Shown in pieces: positions 9,584-22,402 of a stretch of DNA of 64,000 bases. The stretch covers positions 15,526,797 to 15,590,796 of the forward strand of contig NC_063058.1 of assembly GCF_018812025.1 (NCBI RefSeq). The letters run 5' to 3'. The stretch's first letter is position 1; every line of letters begins with the position of its first letter. A model generated the notes under the pieces. The model worked only from the letters and a program-made list of their open reading frames with translations, did no database searches and had not been told where the DNA came from. The position numbers and the translations under genes were made by a program. The DNA comes from Megalobrama amblycephala. Lineage: Eukaryota; Chordata; Actinopteri; Cypriniformes; Xenocyprididae.

Positions 9584-11908
9584 ATCTATCTATCTCTACC
9601 TACTGTATTATCCATCCATCCATCCATCCATCCACCTCTATCTCTCTACATACCTACCTACCCACCCAATCATCCACCCACCTACTCATCCATCCATCCA
9701 TCCATCCATCCATCTCTATCTCTCTACATACCTACCTACCCACCACCCAATCATCCATCCACCTACTCATCCATCCATCCATCCATCTCTATCTCTCTAC
9801 ATACCTACCTACCCACCCAACCATCCACCCATCTACTCATCCTTCCATCCATCCATCCATCCATCTCTTTCTTTCTACCTACCCACCCAACCATCCACCA
9901 TCTACTCATCCATCCATCCATCAATCCCCTTCTTTCTAACTATACACCCATCCATCCACCCACCTACTCATCCATCCATCCATCCATCCATCCACTCACC
10001 CATCCATTTATCCATCCATCCATCCACTCACCCATCCATTTATCCATCCATCCATCCATCCACTCACCCATCCATTTATCCATCCATCCCTCTCTCTCTA
10101 CATACCTACCCGATCATCCACCCATCTACTCACCCATCCATCATCCCTCTATCTACTCATCCATCCACCCATCTACTCATCCTTCCATCCATCCATCCCT
10201 TTCTTTATCCCCCACCCATCCATCCATCTCTTTCTTCATCCCTCTATCTACTCATCCATCCACCCACCTACTCATCCATCCATCCATCCATCCATCCATC
10301 CATCTCTATCTCTCTACATACCTACCTACCCACCACCCAATCATCCATCCACCTACTCATCCATCCATCCATCCATCTCTATCTCTCTACATACCTACCT
10401 ACCCACCCAACCATCCACCCATCTACTCATCCTTCCATCCATCCATCCATCCATCTCTTTCTTTCTACCTACCCACCCAACCATCCACCATCTACTCATC
10501 CATCCATCCATCAATCCCCTTCTTTCTAACTATACACCCATCCATCCACCCACCTACTCATCCATCCATCCATCCATCCATCCACTCACCCATCCATTTA
10601 TCCATCCATCCATCCACTCACCCATCCATTTATCCATCCATCCATCCATCCATCCACTCACCCATCCATTTATCCATCCATCCCTCTCTCTCTACATACC
10701 TACCCGATCATCCACCCATCTACTCACCCATCCATCATCCCTCTATCTACTCATCCATCCACCCATCTACTCATCCTTCCATCCATCCATCCATCCCTTT
10801 CTTTATCCCTTTCTTTATCCCCCACCCATCCATCCATCTCTTTCTTCATCCCTCTATCTACTCATCCATCCACCCATCTACTCATCCATCCATCCATCCA
10901 TCCATCCATCCATCCATCCATCCATCCATCCATCCATCCATCCATCCCCTTCTTTCTAACTATACACCCATCCACCCACCTACTCATCCATCCATCCACT
11001 CACCTATCCATCCATCCATCCCTCTCTACATACCTACCTACCCACCCGATCATCCACCCATCTACTCACCCATCCATCATCCCTCTATCTCTCTACCTGC
11101 CCATCCATCAATCCCTATCTATGTGCCTACCCACCCACCCATCCATCTCCTTCTCTCTCTCTCTCTCTCTCTCTCTCCCTACCCATCCATCCACCCCCCC
11201 CCTCTCTATCTATCTGCCTAACCACCCATTCATCCACCCATCTACTCATCCTTCCATCCATCCATCTCTTTCTTTCTACCTACCCACCCATCTACTCACC
11301 CACCCATCCATCCATCAATCCATCCAATCCCCTTCTTTCTAACTATACACCCATCCATCAACCCACCTACTCATCCATCCACTCACCTATCCATCCAACC
11401 ATCCATCCATCCATCCATCCATCCATCCATCCATCCCTCTCTCTACATACCTACCTACCCACCCGATCATCCACCCATCTACTCACCCATCCATCATCCC
11501 TCTATCTCTCTACCTACCCATCCATCCATCCATCCATCCCTATCTATCTGCCTACCCACCCACCCACCCATCTCCTTCTCTCTCTCTCTCTACCCATCCA
11601 TCCACCCCCCTCTATCTATCTGCCTAACCACCCATTCATCCACCCATCTACTCACCCATCTCTATCTCTATCTCCTTATCTATTTACCCACCCACCCACC
11701 CAACCATCCATCTCTATCTCTCTACCCATCCATCCATCCATCTCTATCTGCCTGCCTATCTACCAATCCATCCACCCATCTACTCATCCATCCATCCATC
11801 CCTATCTATATGCCTACCTACACACCCATCTACCATCCATCCATCCATCCATCCATCCATCCATCCTCTCTCTCTCTCTCTATCCATCCATCCATCCATC
11901 CATCCATC
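9584..11908. repeat. 2.3-kb CATC/CTAC tetranucleotide array with higher-order copies
   Basis: The plus strand is almost purely CATC repeats interspersed with CTCTATCTCTCTACATAC, CTACCTACCCACCC and TTCTTTCTAACTATACACCC phrases. The block from about 9690 recurs 590 bases later (for example CACCACCCAATCATCC at 9741 and 10331). The long open frame through it is only a by-product of the repeat. On the minus strand, sense to akap13, it reads GGAT/GGGT. Two perfect GGGT x4 runs are at 11555-11569 and 11687-11701. Confidence 0.97.
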
Positions 11909-14044
11909 TTTTTTCTCTGACACATTGCATGAAGTGTCAAAACCACAGCATGCTCCATTACAGTAATGCGCTTGAGAAAAAGATGTGGAATCACACATAT
12001 AAACCACTGACTGTGGCCAGTTTCACAGACCACCCTGATTACAAAATCCTGTCTGATCTGCTCCTACAGCAGACAGTCCTATACCAAGATTATGATCTCA
12101 TGTAAGCCACAAAAGAAAAAAAAAAAGAAAACTCACAAGGATTAAAAAGTGTCTGATTAATTCTTAATATCCCATAACTGCTAAATAAGTAAAAAATTGA
12201 GTAAATTTACTGAACTAGTATGGCAGATGAGTGGCTTTATATTACAAAATTGGCTACAAATTGTATCGGAAGAAAGAGGGTCAAAGTGCACTTCCCAAAG
12301 AGTTTAAACATGCCTAAATTGTAAAAACATGTCAAAGCAAGTCTACCAATAAAAAAACAAAACAAAAACAAAAACAGCACAAGTAATTCAGATATTTCTC
12401 AACTGTGGTGAAATGATGATCTCAGCACATAAAAAAGGTAAAACAAGTTGCCAAGCTATTTAAATCAATTTTACATCAAACCTCTAAACATAATATTCAC
12501 AAACACACCACAACATCCAAACAAATGTCTCTTTTTCAATATTCATGATGAAAAAAAAAACGGTAATACTTTACAATAAGCTTCATTAGTTAACATGAAC
12601 TTATAATGAACTGCACTTCTACAGCATTTATTAATCTTTGTTAATGTTAATTTCAACATTTTCTAATACATTATTAAAATCTTGCTAACATTAGTTAATG
12701 CACTGTGAACTAACATGAACTAACAATGAACAACTGTATTTTCATTAACTAACGTTAACGAAGATTAGTAAATACAGTAACAAATGTATTGCTCATGGTT
12801 AGTTCATGTTAGTTAATATGAACCTTACTGTAAAATGTTACCAAAAAAAAAAAAAAAAAAAAAAAAATACTTAACAAAAACAACAGCAACAATATCTGGT
12901 CTTTGGTATCACAGTCCTACCTCAACCACACCACCAGTATTCTTGATCTTCAGTGACCGACCCTGCGGTAAAAACCTACGACACAACGTAGACATCCCAG
13001 ATGCAGGTAGCCAGTAAGTACACTGGCCTGAATGTATTGTAGATGAGATTGTATCTGTCTACACAAACACACAAGTTCCCATGACGAAGAGCAAGCGAGT
13101 CAGCCAGAGGAAGTGACTTAGAGAGTTTAGAGACTGCTGCAGTTTCTTTCTTTCGTCTTTCACATTTGTGCTCAACTTAAAGACACAGTGCACTTCCTTT
13201 TACCATAGACCCTCCCTAGTACATGAGGCAGCTTGTTTGTTTGCATTGTGGTGTTTAGCCCATTCGATCTGAATCAAATTTCCAATCGACACTGCAATTA
13301 ATTCAGACTCAAGGAGTCAAAAATGCATTTCCTGTCTATGTCACTTACCTAATTACCAAAAGTTTAAGTATTAGGTTAAAGTTTGTGGTTTTCTTAGGTC
13401 AAAAAGTGCATATAAACTCCCAAATAATCATATTTAAAGACCATATATGGTGGCCCAGCTGGTTCATGTGGACATCTTAAATGTGTCATTAAGGTTCTCT
13501 GAAACTGTGAGGTAATACATTTTAACATGTGTGTTTTCACAGAATTTCAGGAGCTCTGAAGCCAATGTGTCTGTGACAGTATATTTAAACGGAGCCATAC
13601 CGAGACCACAGCTTGCTTCTACATCCTGTTGAACTTCCCTACTGTGAGCCCTTACACGACAGACAAAGAGCGCACAATGTTGCCTGCGCAAGAGCAAACT
13701 CTGCAAGCGTCTAACAACCTCGGATAGTGCAGGGGTTGCTGAAAGCTTTCACACCAGCAACCTCTCCATCTACAGGAACCACAGAGTGAAAACCTCAAAG
13801 TTAAATAGCAGGTGCATGCTGCTGCATCAAAGCCATTAGCTCAGAATGATATGAGCCAAAATAAAATGATAACATCCGTTTCCACTTATAAGATCTGACA
13901 TGCAGTAAATGTATTAGTTTTCGACCGGATGAATCTTAATTTATCTACAGATGAATCATATTATCAATTGAAATTATATATTTTAGTATACAGTGTACAC
14001 TGCAATCTCTTTAAAAGATAATATAATATGTAATACAATATGAT
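11909..14044. other. intron E13/E14: unique sequence and one MITE
   Basis: The sequence is unique except for a palindromic MITE at 12562-12842 and a poly-A run after it. No exon with usable splice sites is seen around 13464-13706, where an open frame exists by chance. Confidence 0.55.
12562..12842. mobile_element. short palindromic MITE
   Basis: The ends GGTAATACTTTACAATAAGC and CTTACTGTAAAATGTTACC are inverted copies. The interior repeats GTTAGTTAATGCACTGTGAA and ACATGAACTAACAATGAAC on both strands. This family is common in fish genomes. It ends in a poly-A run. Confidence 0.78.
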
Positions 14045-14449
14045 AATATGTGACCCTGGACCCCCAAAACAGTCCCCATAACAATACATAGTATGGTTCA
14101 AAATTATCGATTTTTCTTTTATGCCAAAAATCATTAGGATATTAAGTAAGATCATGTTCCATGAAGATATTTTGTAAATTTCCCACAGTAAATATATTTA
14201 AAAAAAATGTATTTTTGTGAGTGGATATGCATTGCTAAGGACTTCATTTGGACAACTTTAAAGCCGATTTTCTCAATATTATGTTTTTTTTTCACCCTCA
14301 GATTCCAGATTTTCAAATAGTTGTATCTCAGCCAAATCCTAACAAAACATACATCAATGGAAAGCTTATTTATTCAGCTTTCAGACAATGTATAAATCTC
14401 AATTGCAAAAAATCCTTATGACTGGTTTTGGGGTCTAGGGTCACATATT
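14045..14449. mobile_element. MITE with ATATGTGACCCTGG ends
   Basis: It begins ATATGTGACCCTGGACCCCC and ends GGTTTTGGGGTCTAGGGTCA then CATATT, an imperfect inverted repeat of about 30 bases. The size (405 bases) and ends fit a widespread cyprinid non-autonomous element. It lies about 55 bases past the E13 donor. Confidence 0.8.
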
Positions 14450-14503
14450 GTGTAAACACACACACATATACATATACTAAAATCTGATCCATTTTATACC
14501 AAC

Positions 14504-14618
14504 CTTGTTCTTCTTGCTCATCTTGCTCTTGAGGTAACTGAATGTCCTGCTCACTTTGGTTCCAACAACTTTGCCTTCACTGTCACTCGGTAACGGACCT
14601 GGATCCTCCTCTGATATA
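14504..14618 (-). CDS. akap13: akap13 exon E13: GTKVSRTFSYLKSKM segment
   Basis: The peptide starts ISEEDPGPLPSDSEGK and ends with GTKVSRTFSYLKSKM then SKKNK. The second part matches mammalian GTKVSRTFSYIKNKMSS almost exactly. The acceptor is GTCTCATTCAG|T and the donor AACAAG|GTTGGT. The basic Lys-rich tail continues into the Glu/Lys-rich start of E14, forming a charged helix before the C1 domain. Confidence 0.93.
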
Positions 14619-14730
14619 CTGAATGAGACAAAAGACAATATAAAGGGTAAAATTTGAAACTGGGAATATTGTTGGAGCTGAGGCCTAGCAGTTATACATG
14701 CGTTTTGAGTCTGATACACTGCGAGTGTGA

Positions 14731-14822
14731 ATATTATATTATATTATATTATATTATATTATATTATATTATGTTATATTATATTAAGTTATATTATATT
14801 ATATTATATTACATTATATTAT
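14731..14822. repeat. ATATT pentanucleotide microsatellite
   Basis: About 18 units of TATAT/ATATT with a few substitutions, 113 bases upstream of the E13 acceptor in gene orientation. Confidence 0.92.
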
Positions 14823-15076
14823 CTTTTAAATTGTCCTTTTTTAAAATAGCCTATGACTTATTTATTTTCAGAAAATCTTCCAATTTAGTGAAATTACACA
14901 AGTCAGAGGCCACACAGCATAAATAAAATATTTAATCTTTTTTGTGTTTATTTTGATTATTTTTATTTTAAAATATTCCATTTTATGGTTTAATTATTAC
15001 CTTTTCATCAACTTATGAACCCCACTGCAGTTCCTTTACTAACACCAGTTTGGGAAACCCTGATGTAATGTTATGT

Positions 15077-15905
15077 TTAAAGTGTTAGTTCACCCAGAAA
15101 TGAAAATTCTGTCATTAATTCTGTCATTAATTCGGATCTGTCGTTCCACATCCGTAAGACCTTTGTTCATCTTCGGAACACAAATTAAGATATTTTTGAT
15201 AAAATCCAATGAGGCCTCCATTGACAGCAAGATAATTTACATTTTCAAGGTCCAGAAAGGTACTAAAGACATTTAAAACAGTTCATGTGACTACAGTGGT
15301 TCAATCTTTAATGTTATGAAGCGACGAGAATACTTTTTGTGCGCAAAAACAACAAAATAACGACTTTATTCAACAATATCTAGTGATGGGTGATTTCAAA
15401 ACACTGCTTCATGAAGCTCCGAAGCTTTACAAATCTTTCGCTTTGAATCAGTGGTTCGGAGCGTGTATCAAACTGCCAAAGTAACTTGAACTATTGAAAT
15501 TTCAAAACACTTATGACGTAATGAAGCCTCGTTTACTGAAATCACGTGACTGACAGTTTGATACACGCTCCGAACCACTGATTTGAAACCAAAGATTTGT
15601 AAAGCTACAAAGCTTTGTGAAGTCTTTGTTTTTTTGTCCCACAAAAAGTATTCTCGTCACTTCATAACATTAAGGTTGAACCACTGTAGTCACATGAACT
15701 GTTTTAAATACGTCTTTAGTAGCTTTCTGGGCATTTGAAAGTGTTAATTAACGCTGTCAATGGAGGCCTCACTGAGCCATCGGATTTCATCAAAAATATC
15801 TTAATTTGTGTTCCAAATATGAACGAAGGTCTTACGGGTGTGAAACAACATGAGGGTGAGTAATTAATGACAGAATTTTCATTTTTGGGTGAACTAACCC
15901 TTTAA
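15077..15905. mobile_element. TTAA-flanked foldback element, copy 2
   Basis: Both TTAA edges are intact. The arms GTTAGTTCACCCAGAAATGA and TTTTTGGGTGAACTAACCCT pair, with a long complementary interior including GACTACAGTGGTTCAATCTT and CATAACATTAAGGTTGAACC. The centre holds a second inverted pair, CACTGCTTCATGAAGCTCCG. Confidence 0.88.
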
Positions 15906-16080
15906 TGCACTTCATTGTGTTTTGTTTTTCTCTTTGTATTTTCATATCACTATAGTATGATTATTCTATTCAAATCTATGTGACAAAGAAGTTAAGGCTA
16001 AAAGTAAAGTCAAAATGTGTGTGTATATACACACACACACTAACATGTAGCCTATTAGCATGTACATACATGTGTCATAC

Positions 16081-16123
16081 CTGTATTCTAATGATCCTGA
16101 TGTACCCGTGAACGAGCTCAATC
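16081..16123 (-). CDS. akap13: akap13 exon E12: 43-base micro-exon
   Basis: The exon reads LSSFTGTSGSLEY flanked by split codons. The acceptor is TTGTTTCAG|GA and the donor ATACAG|GTATGA. It converts the one-base overhang of E11 (or E10) into the two-base overhang needed by E13, so it is needed for frame. Similarity alone would not identify such a short piece; phase and splice sites do. Confidence 0.75.
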
Positions 16124-17578
16124 CTGAAACAAGAGAAAAACTTCTGATTAAAGTACAGTGGGCACAGGACCGCTAACTAAATGACACGAATGAGACCATA
16201 GAACCTCTGTCACTATTAATCACTGTAGTGAGCCTCTGGAGTTTTGTTCTTGTACAAAAGAAATTACACAAGTAGTTGTATGGTATGAATAAAGTCTAAG
16301 GAGCAGCCCTGCAGAGGCAATTTTTTCAAGCGAAATGCCATATTTGTACAACACTGAAATTGTTCTGCAACCACAAAAACTGTTAAAGATGAAATAACTT
16401 ATGTTTTGAAAGGACTGGAGAAACTTGCTATTGTTTTGCCTTCTATAGTGAACTACTACACTGTGTTTGTACAGTAGATCGTTTATGATACATGTGACAG
16501 ATGGGTTTGGCTCAGCTATGAGAGTGCAATGCAATACAAAAACATTTAAAGTGTATTTTCCCAGTTCAAGTGTTGACATCATTTTTGCTTTTAGCCTGTA
16601 GGGTCAGTATAATTTACTCTGCATATTAAGATATAAAATGTAATGTATATCTTAAACAATGAACCATTGATGCAAGCAGATATTTGCTTTGAATTACCAT
16701 GTTCAGGTGACAGCTTTATATGCTTTCTTTGCCATGTAGACATTTCTTTTTACAAGGAACTCTAAGCAGCTGTGAAATCTAAAAGCAGTGCTATGAAATG
16801 TGTTTATGTGGATTTGAATGACTCAAAGACATGGCAGGAGATGGAGCCAATGGAAAGAAACTACACAGACGTGGCAATGTATCATTCGGGAGACCTGCTA
16901 TCCGTGACATCCGTCCAATAATCTGCAGGAATGACTTGAGTAAAAGTATGTGCTTACTAAAATACCATTTTTCTGTCAGACGTGGGATTCTTGGCAAATG
17001 AATCGCAAGCATGCGCTTCCACTGCACATACTTAATGAGCGTTGTTGCGTTACTGCGGCGGTAACAAACCTCAGTACTCAAGGGGGTGATGTACCTTTAA
17101 ATATCTGTGCCAGTAAACCAGATGTATTATGATTCAGAAAGCTAGTTATGTCAACAACTTAACTAACTCTAACCCACTCAACAAGATTATCTTCAAAGTT
17201 TTGATAAAAAAATGCAATAAATGCATCACAAGACAACATGCACAATATACACAAAGTTCATTAAGTTATTGCGTAGAGAATTTAAAAAAAAAAACTTCAG
17301 TGAATCAGGATTAATTTTCTATAATTTTTTATAACTCATAGGTTAGATAAATTTGGCTAGATAAAACAAGACTGTCATAAAAGTGATTCACTCAACACAT
17401 GGGACAATTTAATTATTTATAAATCAATAAACTTATTAAATAGGTGTTTTAGAAATAATTTCAAGGGGCAAGTCTGATCAATAACTTAGTGACACAAGGG
17501 AAGTAGGAGGCACACTTCACATTAAGCAAGGGTTGGGCAGGGGCCACGCCAGGCATTGTGGGACATTCTTTTACTTAC
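16124..17578. other. intron E11/E12: unique, no feature
   Basis: The sequence is AT-rich and non-repetitive. No splice-bounded open segment or transposon end is seen. Confidence 0.5.
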
Positions 17579-17701
17579 TGACTGCCTCCTCTTCATCACT
17601 GGATGAAGAGCCAATAGAAAAGAGAGTTTTAGATTTGGGGAGCATGGGCGAGATGCTGAAGGAGAAGGAGATTCGTCGCTTGGGTCGCGGCCGTCCGATC
17701 G
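17579..17701 (-). CDS. akap13: akap13 exon E11: symmetric exon with SSSSDEEE
   Basis: The exon reads AIGRPRPKRRISFSFSIS, then PMLPKSKTLFSIGSSSSDEEEAVS. The donor GTCA|GTAAGT is strong. The acceptor GGAACCCACCAG is weak in pyrimidines, so the 5' edge is less certain. The exon is 123 bases long and enters and leaves in the same phase, so it is a likely cassette. It carries a KRRIS PKA-type site and a CK2-like SSSSDEEE cluster. I cannot say from memory whether all mammalian isoforms include it. Confidence 0.78.
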
Positions 17702-18173
17702 CTGGTGGGTTCCATGATCACATGGGCAAAAAAGATCAAAGCAGGCATTATAATTAAAATTGGGTGCTAATACACTGGCAGTAAATGTCCACTCCCTTAA
17801 AGAGACACCACAGTGAAAGGGAACCACGGGAGGTCTAAATCTGATGAGTTGAAGAATACCAACAATCCCAGTCGATAAAGGACATTTCTGTAGTATGAAG
17901 TTCCCAGGACACGAAATCGGAGTGTTAGATTATGACTGACAGGAAGTGAGTGGTCAGTGTGTGGTCATATATGACTGAATGTTTCCTCTCCTTATCTCAC
18001 CACAAGGGCATGAAAAGAGGCCAGCGGAGAAAAGAAACTGAATCTGAACTCTGCAACATCTGATCTGATATTATAAGCTTTATTTAAATTGCTTTTTGCA
18101 TTACAGTGCTGCAGAGCTCAGAGTGGCACAAAGAGACACAGAAGAGAAAACCAGAGAGGGTGTTTGAACTCAC

Positions 18174-18270
18174 CATCCAGGTCTTTATGACTGATGGCCA
18201 ACATGGAGACAGACTTGGTGAGAACGGGTTGTGAAGGTGGGACACTTCTTCGTCCAGACTGGATGGACTT
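18174..18270 (-). CDS. akap13: akap13 exon E10: TKSVSMLAIS segment
   Basis: The peptide starts KSIQSGRRSVPPSQPV and ends LTKSVSMLAISHKDLDG. The last part matches mammalian LTKSISLMTISHPGLD. The acceptor is GCTGCTTTCAG and the donor CTGGATG|GTGAGT. The exon starts in phase 0 and passes on one base. GRRSV is a basophilic kinase-type site. Confidence 0.9.
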
Positions 18271-18374
18271 CTGAAAGCAGCGTACAAGACAAATAAGTCA
18301 ATCATTGTAATTAAATGGAACAAAATGAATACTACAAAATTAAATGGAAATTTATTGTTGTCATAAAAATGATA

Positions 18375-18517
<143 letters not shown>

Positions 18518-18602
18518 ATATACAAACTAGATGAAAAAAGTTTGTGGAGACAAACTTTAAGTTGGCTTGAAAAAGCCGATCCAGAAAGTTTGAAGCAATT
18601 TT

Positions 18603-18870
18603 ATAAGTTTTCAGTTTGAAAGTTGGGTGGTTGCTAAGGTGTTGCTATGAGGTTGCTAGGGTACTCAGGGTGGTTGCTAGGGTGTTACTATGCAGTTGCT
18701 AAAGTATTCTGGGTGGTTGCTAGGGTGTTGCTATGTGGTTGCTAAGGTATTCTGGGTGGTTGCTACTGTGTTGCTATGCAGTTGCTAAGGTACTCGGACT
18801 GGTTTCTAGGATGTTGCCAGGGTGATTTGTGTGGTTGCTAGGTTATTCTGGGTGGTTGCTATGAGATTGG
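18603..18870. repeat. GTTGCTAGGGTGTTGC minisatellite, second locus
   Basis: Copies of GGTGGTTGCTAGGGTGTTGC and CAGTTGCTAAAGTATTCTG. It is the same family and orientation as 40-1222. Confidence 0.88.
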
Positions 18871-19138
18871 ATCAGTTAGAAAAGATATAGCATACTAAGT
18901 CAGAACAGTCTGAAGGTTTGAGCCGATTTTGGAGTTTGTAGAGTTAAAGCTCTAGGAGGAGTTAGAGTCAGAAATTTTAGTCTCAGAAGAAAATAGCTTA
19001 ACAGTAAGTTGACCTTTTCAACCCAACTTAATAATCAACAAAGCTAATAAATGGTTTCAATAATTAGTTATAAAATAAATATAAATTAAAATAAGATTAA
19101 TAGCAATATTATTATTAAAATTCTGAACACAATATTAA

Positions 19139-19415
<277 letters not shown>

Positions 19416-19499
19416 TATTATTTTTTTTATTATTATTTATTTATTCATTTGACATTAAAATATATACACCAAATTACTAAAACCAGTATCTACTGGTAT

Positions 19500-20480
19500 C
19501 AGGCATTATCTTTCCTTTCACAGAACAACCAGCTGGACGATAACCAATTAGGATTTAAAAGCAGGCACTCAACCGAGACTGCCTTGCTGTCTGTTACTGA
19601 ATCTCTGCAGATTGCAACAAGAGCTGACTCCATATCATCAGTTCTCATGCTTCTGCATCTAGCTACAGCTTTTGACACTGTTAATAATCAGATCTTTATG
19701 TCCACCTTCTCATCACTGGAAATCCACTTTGCTGGTTTGAATCTTTCTTCACAGGTTGCTCTTTCAAAGGTGCATGGGGAGAGGAGGTATCCAAAACACA
19801 TTAACTGGTCACTGGGGTTTCTCAGGGATCAGTTCTTGGACCCCTCCTCTTCTCCATATACACTACATCACTGGGACCCATTATACAAGCACATGGTTAC
19901 TCCTACCATTGCTATGCTGATGACACACAGCTCTACTTTTTTCATTTCAACCAACAAGGTAGCCACACAGATCTCAGACTTCCTGGCGGACATCTTGGCA
20001 ACAGCACGATCATGCAGGTTTGCACTGTACAACATGAGGAAGATCAGACCCTTCCTAACTGAGCATGCATCAAAAATTCTGGTCTAGGCCATTGTCATTT
20101 CTAGGTTGGACTATTGCAACGCCTTTTCAGCTGGACTTCAAACATGTGCAATTAAACCTTTTCAAATGATGCAGAACGCAGCGACTCAAGTGGTCTTCAA
20201 CGAAACCAAAAGAGACCATGTCACACCACTGCTTATCTCTCTGCACTGGTTGCAGCTCACATCTGCTTTCGGTTGCAGCTCACATCAAGTTCAAGGCATT
20301 GGTGCTAGCCTACAGGATGGCCACAAGCTCCGCCCCTCCTATCTCCACTATCTCTTAGAAGCCTTCCAGGAAACTGTGGTCAGTATGTGGCGGTGCCTCG
20401 TGGTATCATCACAGAGTACCATCTACTTCACTATATTACTTTGTCTATGCTCTCATAACTTCCAAATCCCTCCCTGTTAG
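19500..20480 (+). pseudogene. decayed LINE reverse-transcriptase fragment (CR1/L2-like)
   Basis: The plus strand reads NNQLDDNQLGFKSRHSTETA, then an ATAFDTVNN stretch that fits the RT LSAAFDTV-type motif. Beyond it lie SRLDYCNAFSAGLQTCAIKP and MMQNAATQVVF, typical of the C-terminal part of CR1/L2-clade ORF2 proteins. Stops and frame changes break it, and the YADD-type catalytic box is not intact in one frame. Orientation is opposite to akap13. Confidence 0.85.
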
Positions 20481-21232
20481 TTTGTACTATCCTAAGTGAT
20501 GGCTAAACTTTAAGATGAATCACTTGGTGTATTCCTTAATTTTAAGTCACTTTGGATAAAATGGATCAATGAAAAAGATCAATTCAACCAAAGAAGTTTT
20601 CATTTAAAGTAATACAGACAGTTTTAATAGATTTTATTACATTAAAGGGGTCCTATTATGCCCAACTAGGAAGTCTTGATTTTGGGGTGTACTAGAATAT
20701 GCCTTCATGCTTGACTGTTCAAAAAACACATTCTTTTTTCACATATTTTACCTTATTATAGCACCTCTCTTTCTTGTCTGGCTAGAACCTGACATTTAGT
20801 TCCTGTTTCAATAAAGCCCCTCCTTCTGAAATACGAAATGTGCTGCGATTGGTTAGCCCAGTGTGTTTGTTTCTCACCACTTAGTGCGTGTTTGGGAAAT
20901 GTCATTCCCCTTACAATAACAGACAGCTCTACTCAAGTGTAAATATTAATGATGGCCTCAATTTCAGACCAATTCACACCAGATTCAGACTTAAACATGA
21001 GTTAACAAACAAGAGGATCGTGGAGAACAGATTTCATACACAGACTTTGCAAGCACAGATTTCACAGGATGTTTCAGAGTGGTATGTTTTTTTTTTTTTT
21101 ATTTTTTTTTTTTTTATATGATGTTATACACCATGATATGGTAATACAAACAGTAATCAATCACAAAACCATAGTTAATTTTCCTAAGGGGTGGTGAACA
21201 GCCTTGCAAATGTGAGAGCTTACAGTAAACAC

Positions 21233-22174
21233 TAGGGCTGGGTATCACAATTTTCACAATTCGATTCAATTACTATTCACATGCTTTCGCTTCGATTATT
21301 TTGGATGTAGTATTTTAGTTACAGTACATGGCAAATTTTCTAGAGGAAAAGAAATCTCTCAACTAATGCTGTAAACTACACATGTAAGTCAGCTGGTACT
21401 ACTATAATAATATTGAAGGTTAAATTAACTTATTCATATACAAACAATTAAATTACACTTGATGTTTTTATTATAAATAAAGTTTAGAATTACATAATCT
21501 AATATTTCTACTCCAATTCATTTTTTTGAAATATAAACACTTAAATCGCAGCTGATTTATTCAAACATGCATTAAATTTTGAAGAACATTAAAAATTATA
21601 ATAAATATGTAACGGTGCATAGCTATATTTATCAGAATGTTGCTTTCTAGAGTACACTTTTCTAGCTAACTAATGAGTTTATGATCACTGAATATGTTTT
21701 TCCGAGGTAAATGTGACGTTACGTGACATTGTTTACAAGCTGTTTAATTGACGTCTTTCCGAGGTTGAAACACTGATTGAGCGATTACACGAGACATGAT
21801 ATGGATTTTGGCAAGTTGTACTATATCTTTTAACATACCTTCAGATGTTTATTCATGTTTATTTCATGCTGTAACTGATATTAAAGCGGAGGAACGGATG
21901 TTCACATGCGCTCCGCGCTGCCGCTTCTATTGAACTGAGGTGCTAATGTGATCTGTCACGCCACATTAAACAGCGCAATAACAGTATTTATTTTTTTAAT
22001 CTCATAAGATGGACATCATTTGAAATCTGAGACTTGTGATTTATTAGATGGGAGGCGCTACATATTCTACAACTGAACAAGACTAATCGATTCTTGGAAT
22101 TTAAGAATCAATATCATTTCGTAAAAATGAGAATCGATTAAAATTGAGAAATCAATATTTTTTACCCAGCCCTA
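21233..22174. mobile_element. nested hAT-like element, TAGGGCTGGGTA ends
   Basis: It begins TAGGGCTGGGTATCACAATT and ends with ATTTTTTACCCAGCCCTA. The flanks GTAAACAC and GTAAACTA agree in six of eight bases, in line with a slightly decayed 8-bp hAT target duplication. The interior has inverted AATCGATT-type phrases. Confidence 0.8.
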
Positions 22175-22402
22175 GTAAACTATATCAACACTAATGTTGG
22201 CAAGCAGGTGAGCAAAGGCAAAGCTTTGCTCTTTGTTTACATCATAACAACATAAAACATATAATTGGAATGGTTAATAGAAAACGCAATTACAAATAAT
22301 AAGACATATTTACATTATAAGTCGTGATCCACAAAGTTTGTCCTGGCAAAGTGGGAACTGCTCCATTTCAGGAGAAGCTTTTGTGCGTAGCCTACATTGT
22401 AC

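Noticed and set aside
9542..11221. 559-codon open frame on the plus strand rich in [10 protein letters not shown]
   Set aside because: It is a translation of the CATC array. A 4-base repeat gives the same stop-free peptide in every frame, and there is no domain or codon bias.
13464..13706. Open frame and CpG-containing patch considered as a short-isoform first exon before E14
   Set aside because: The frame has no ATG at its start, and no donor ends it in phase 0 as E14 would require.
16021..16045. Short CA run next to the E12 donor
   Set aside because: Too short to matter and common in such introns.
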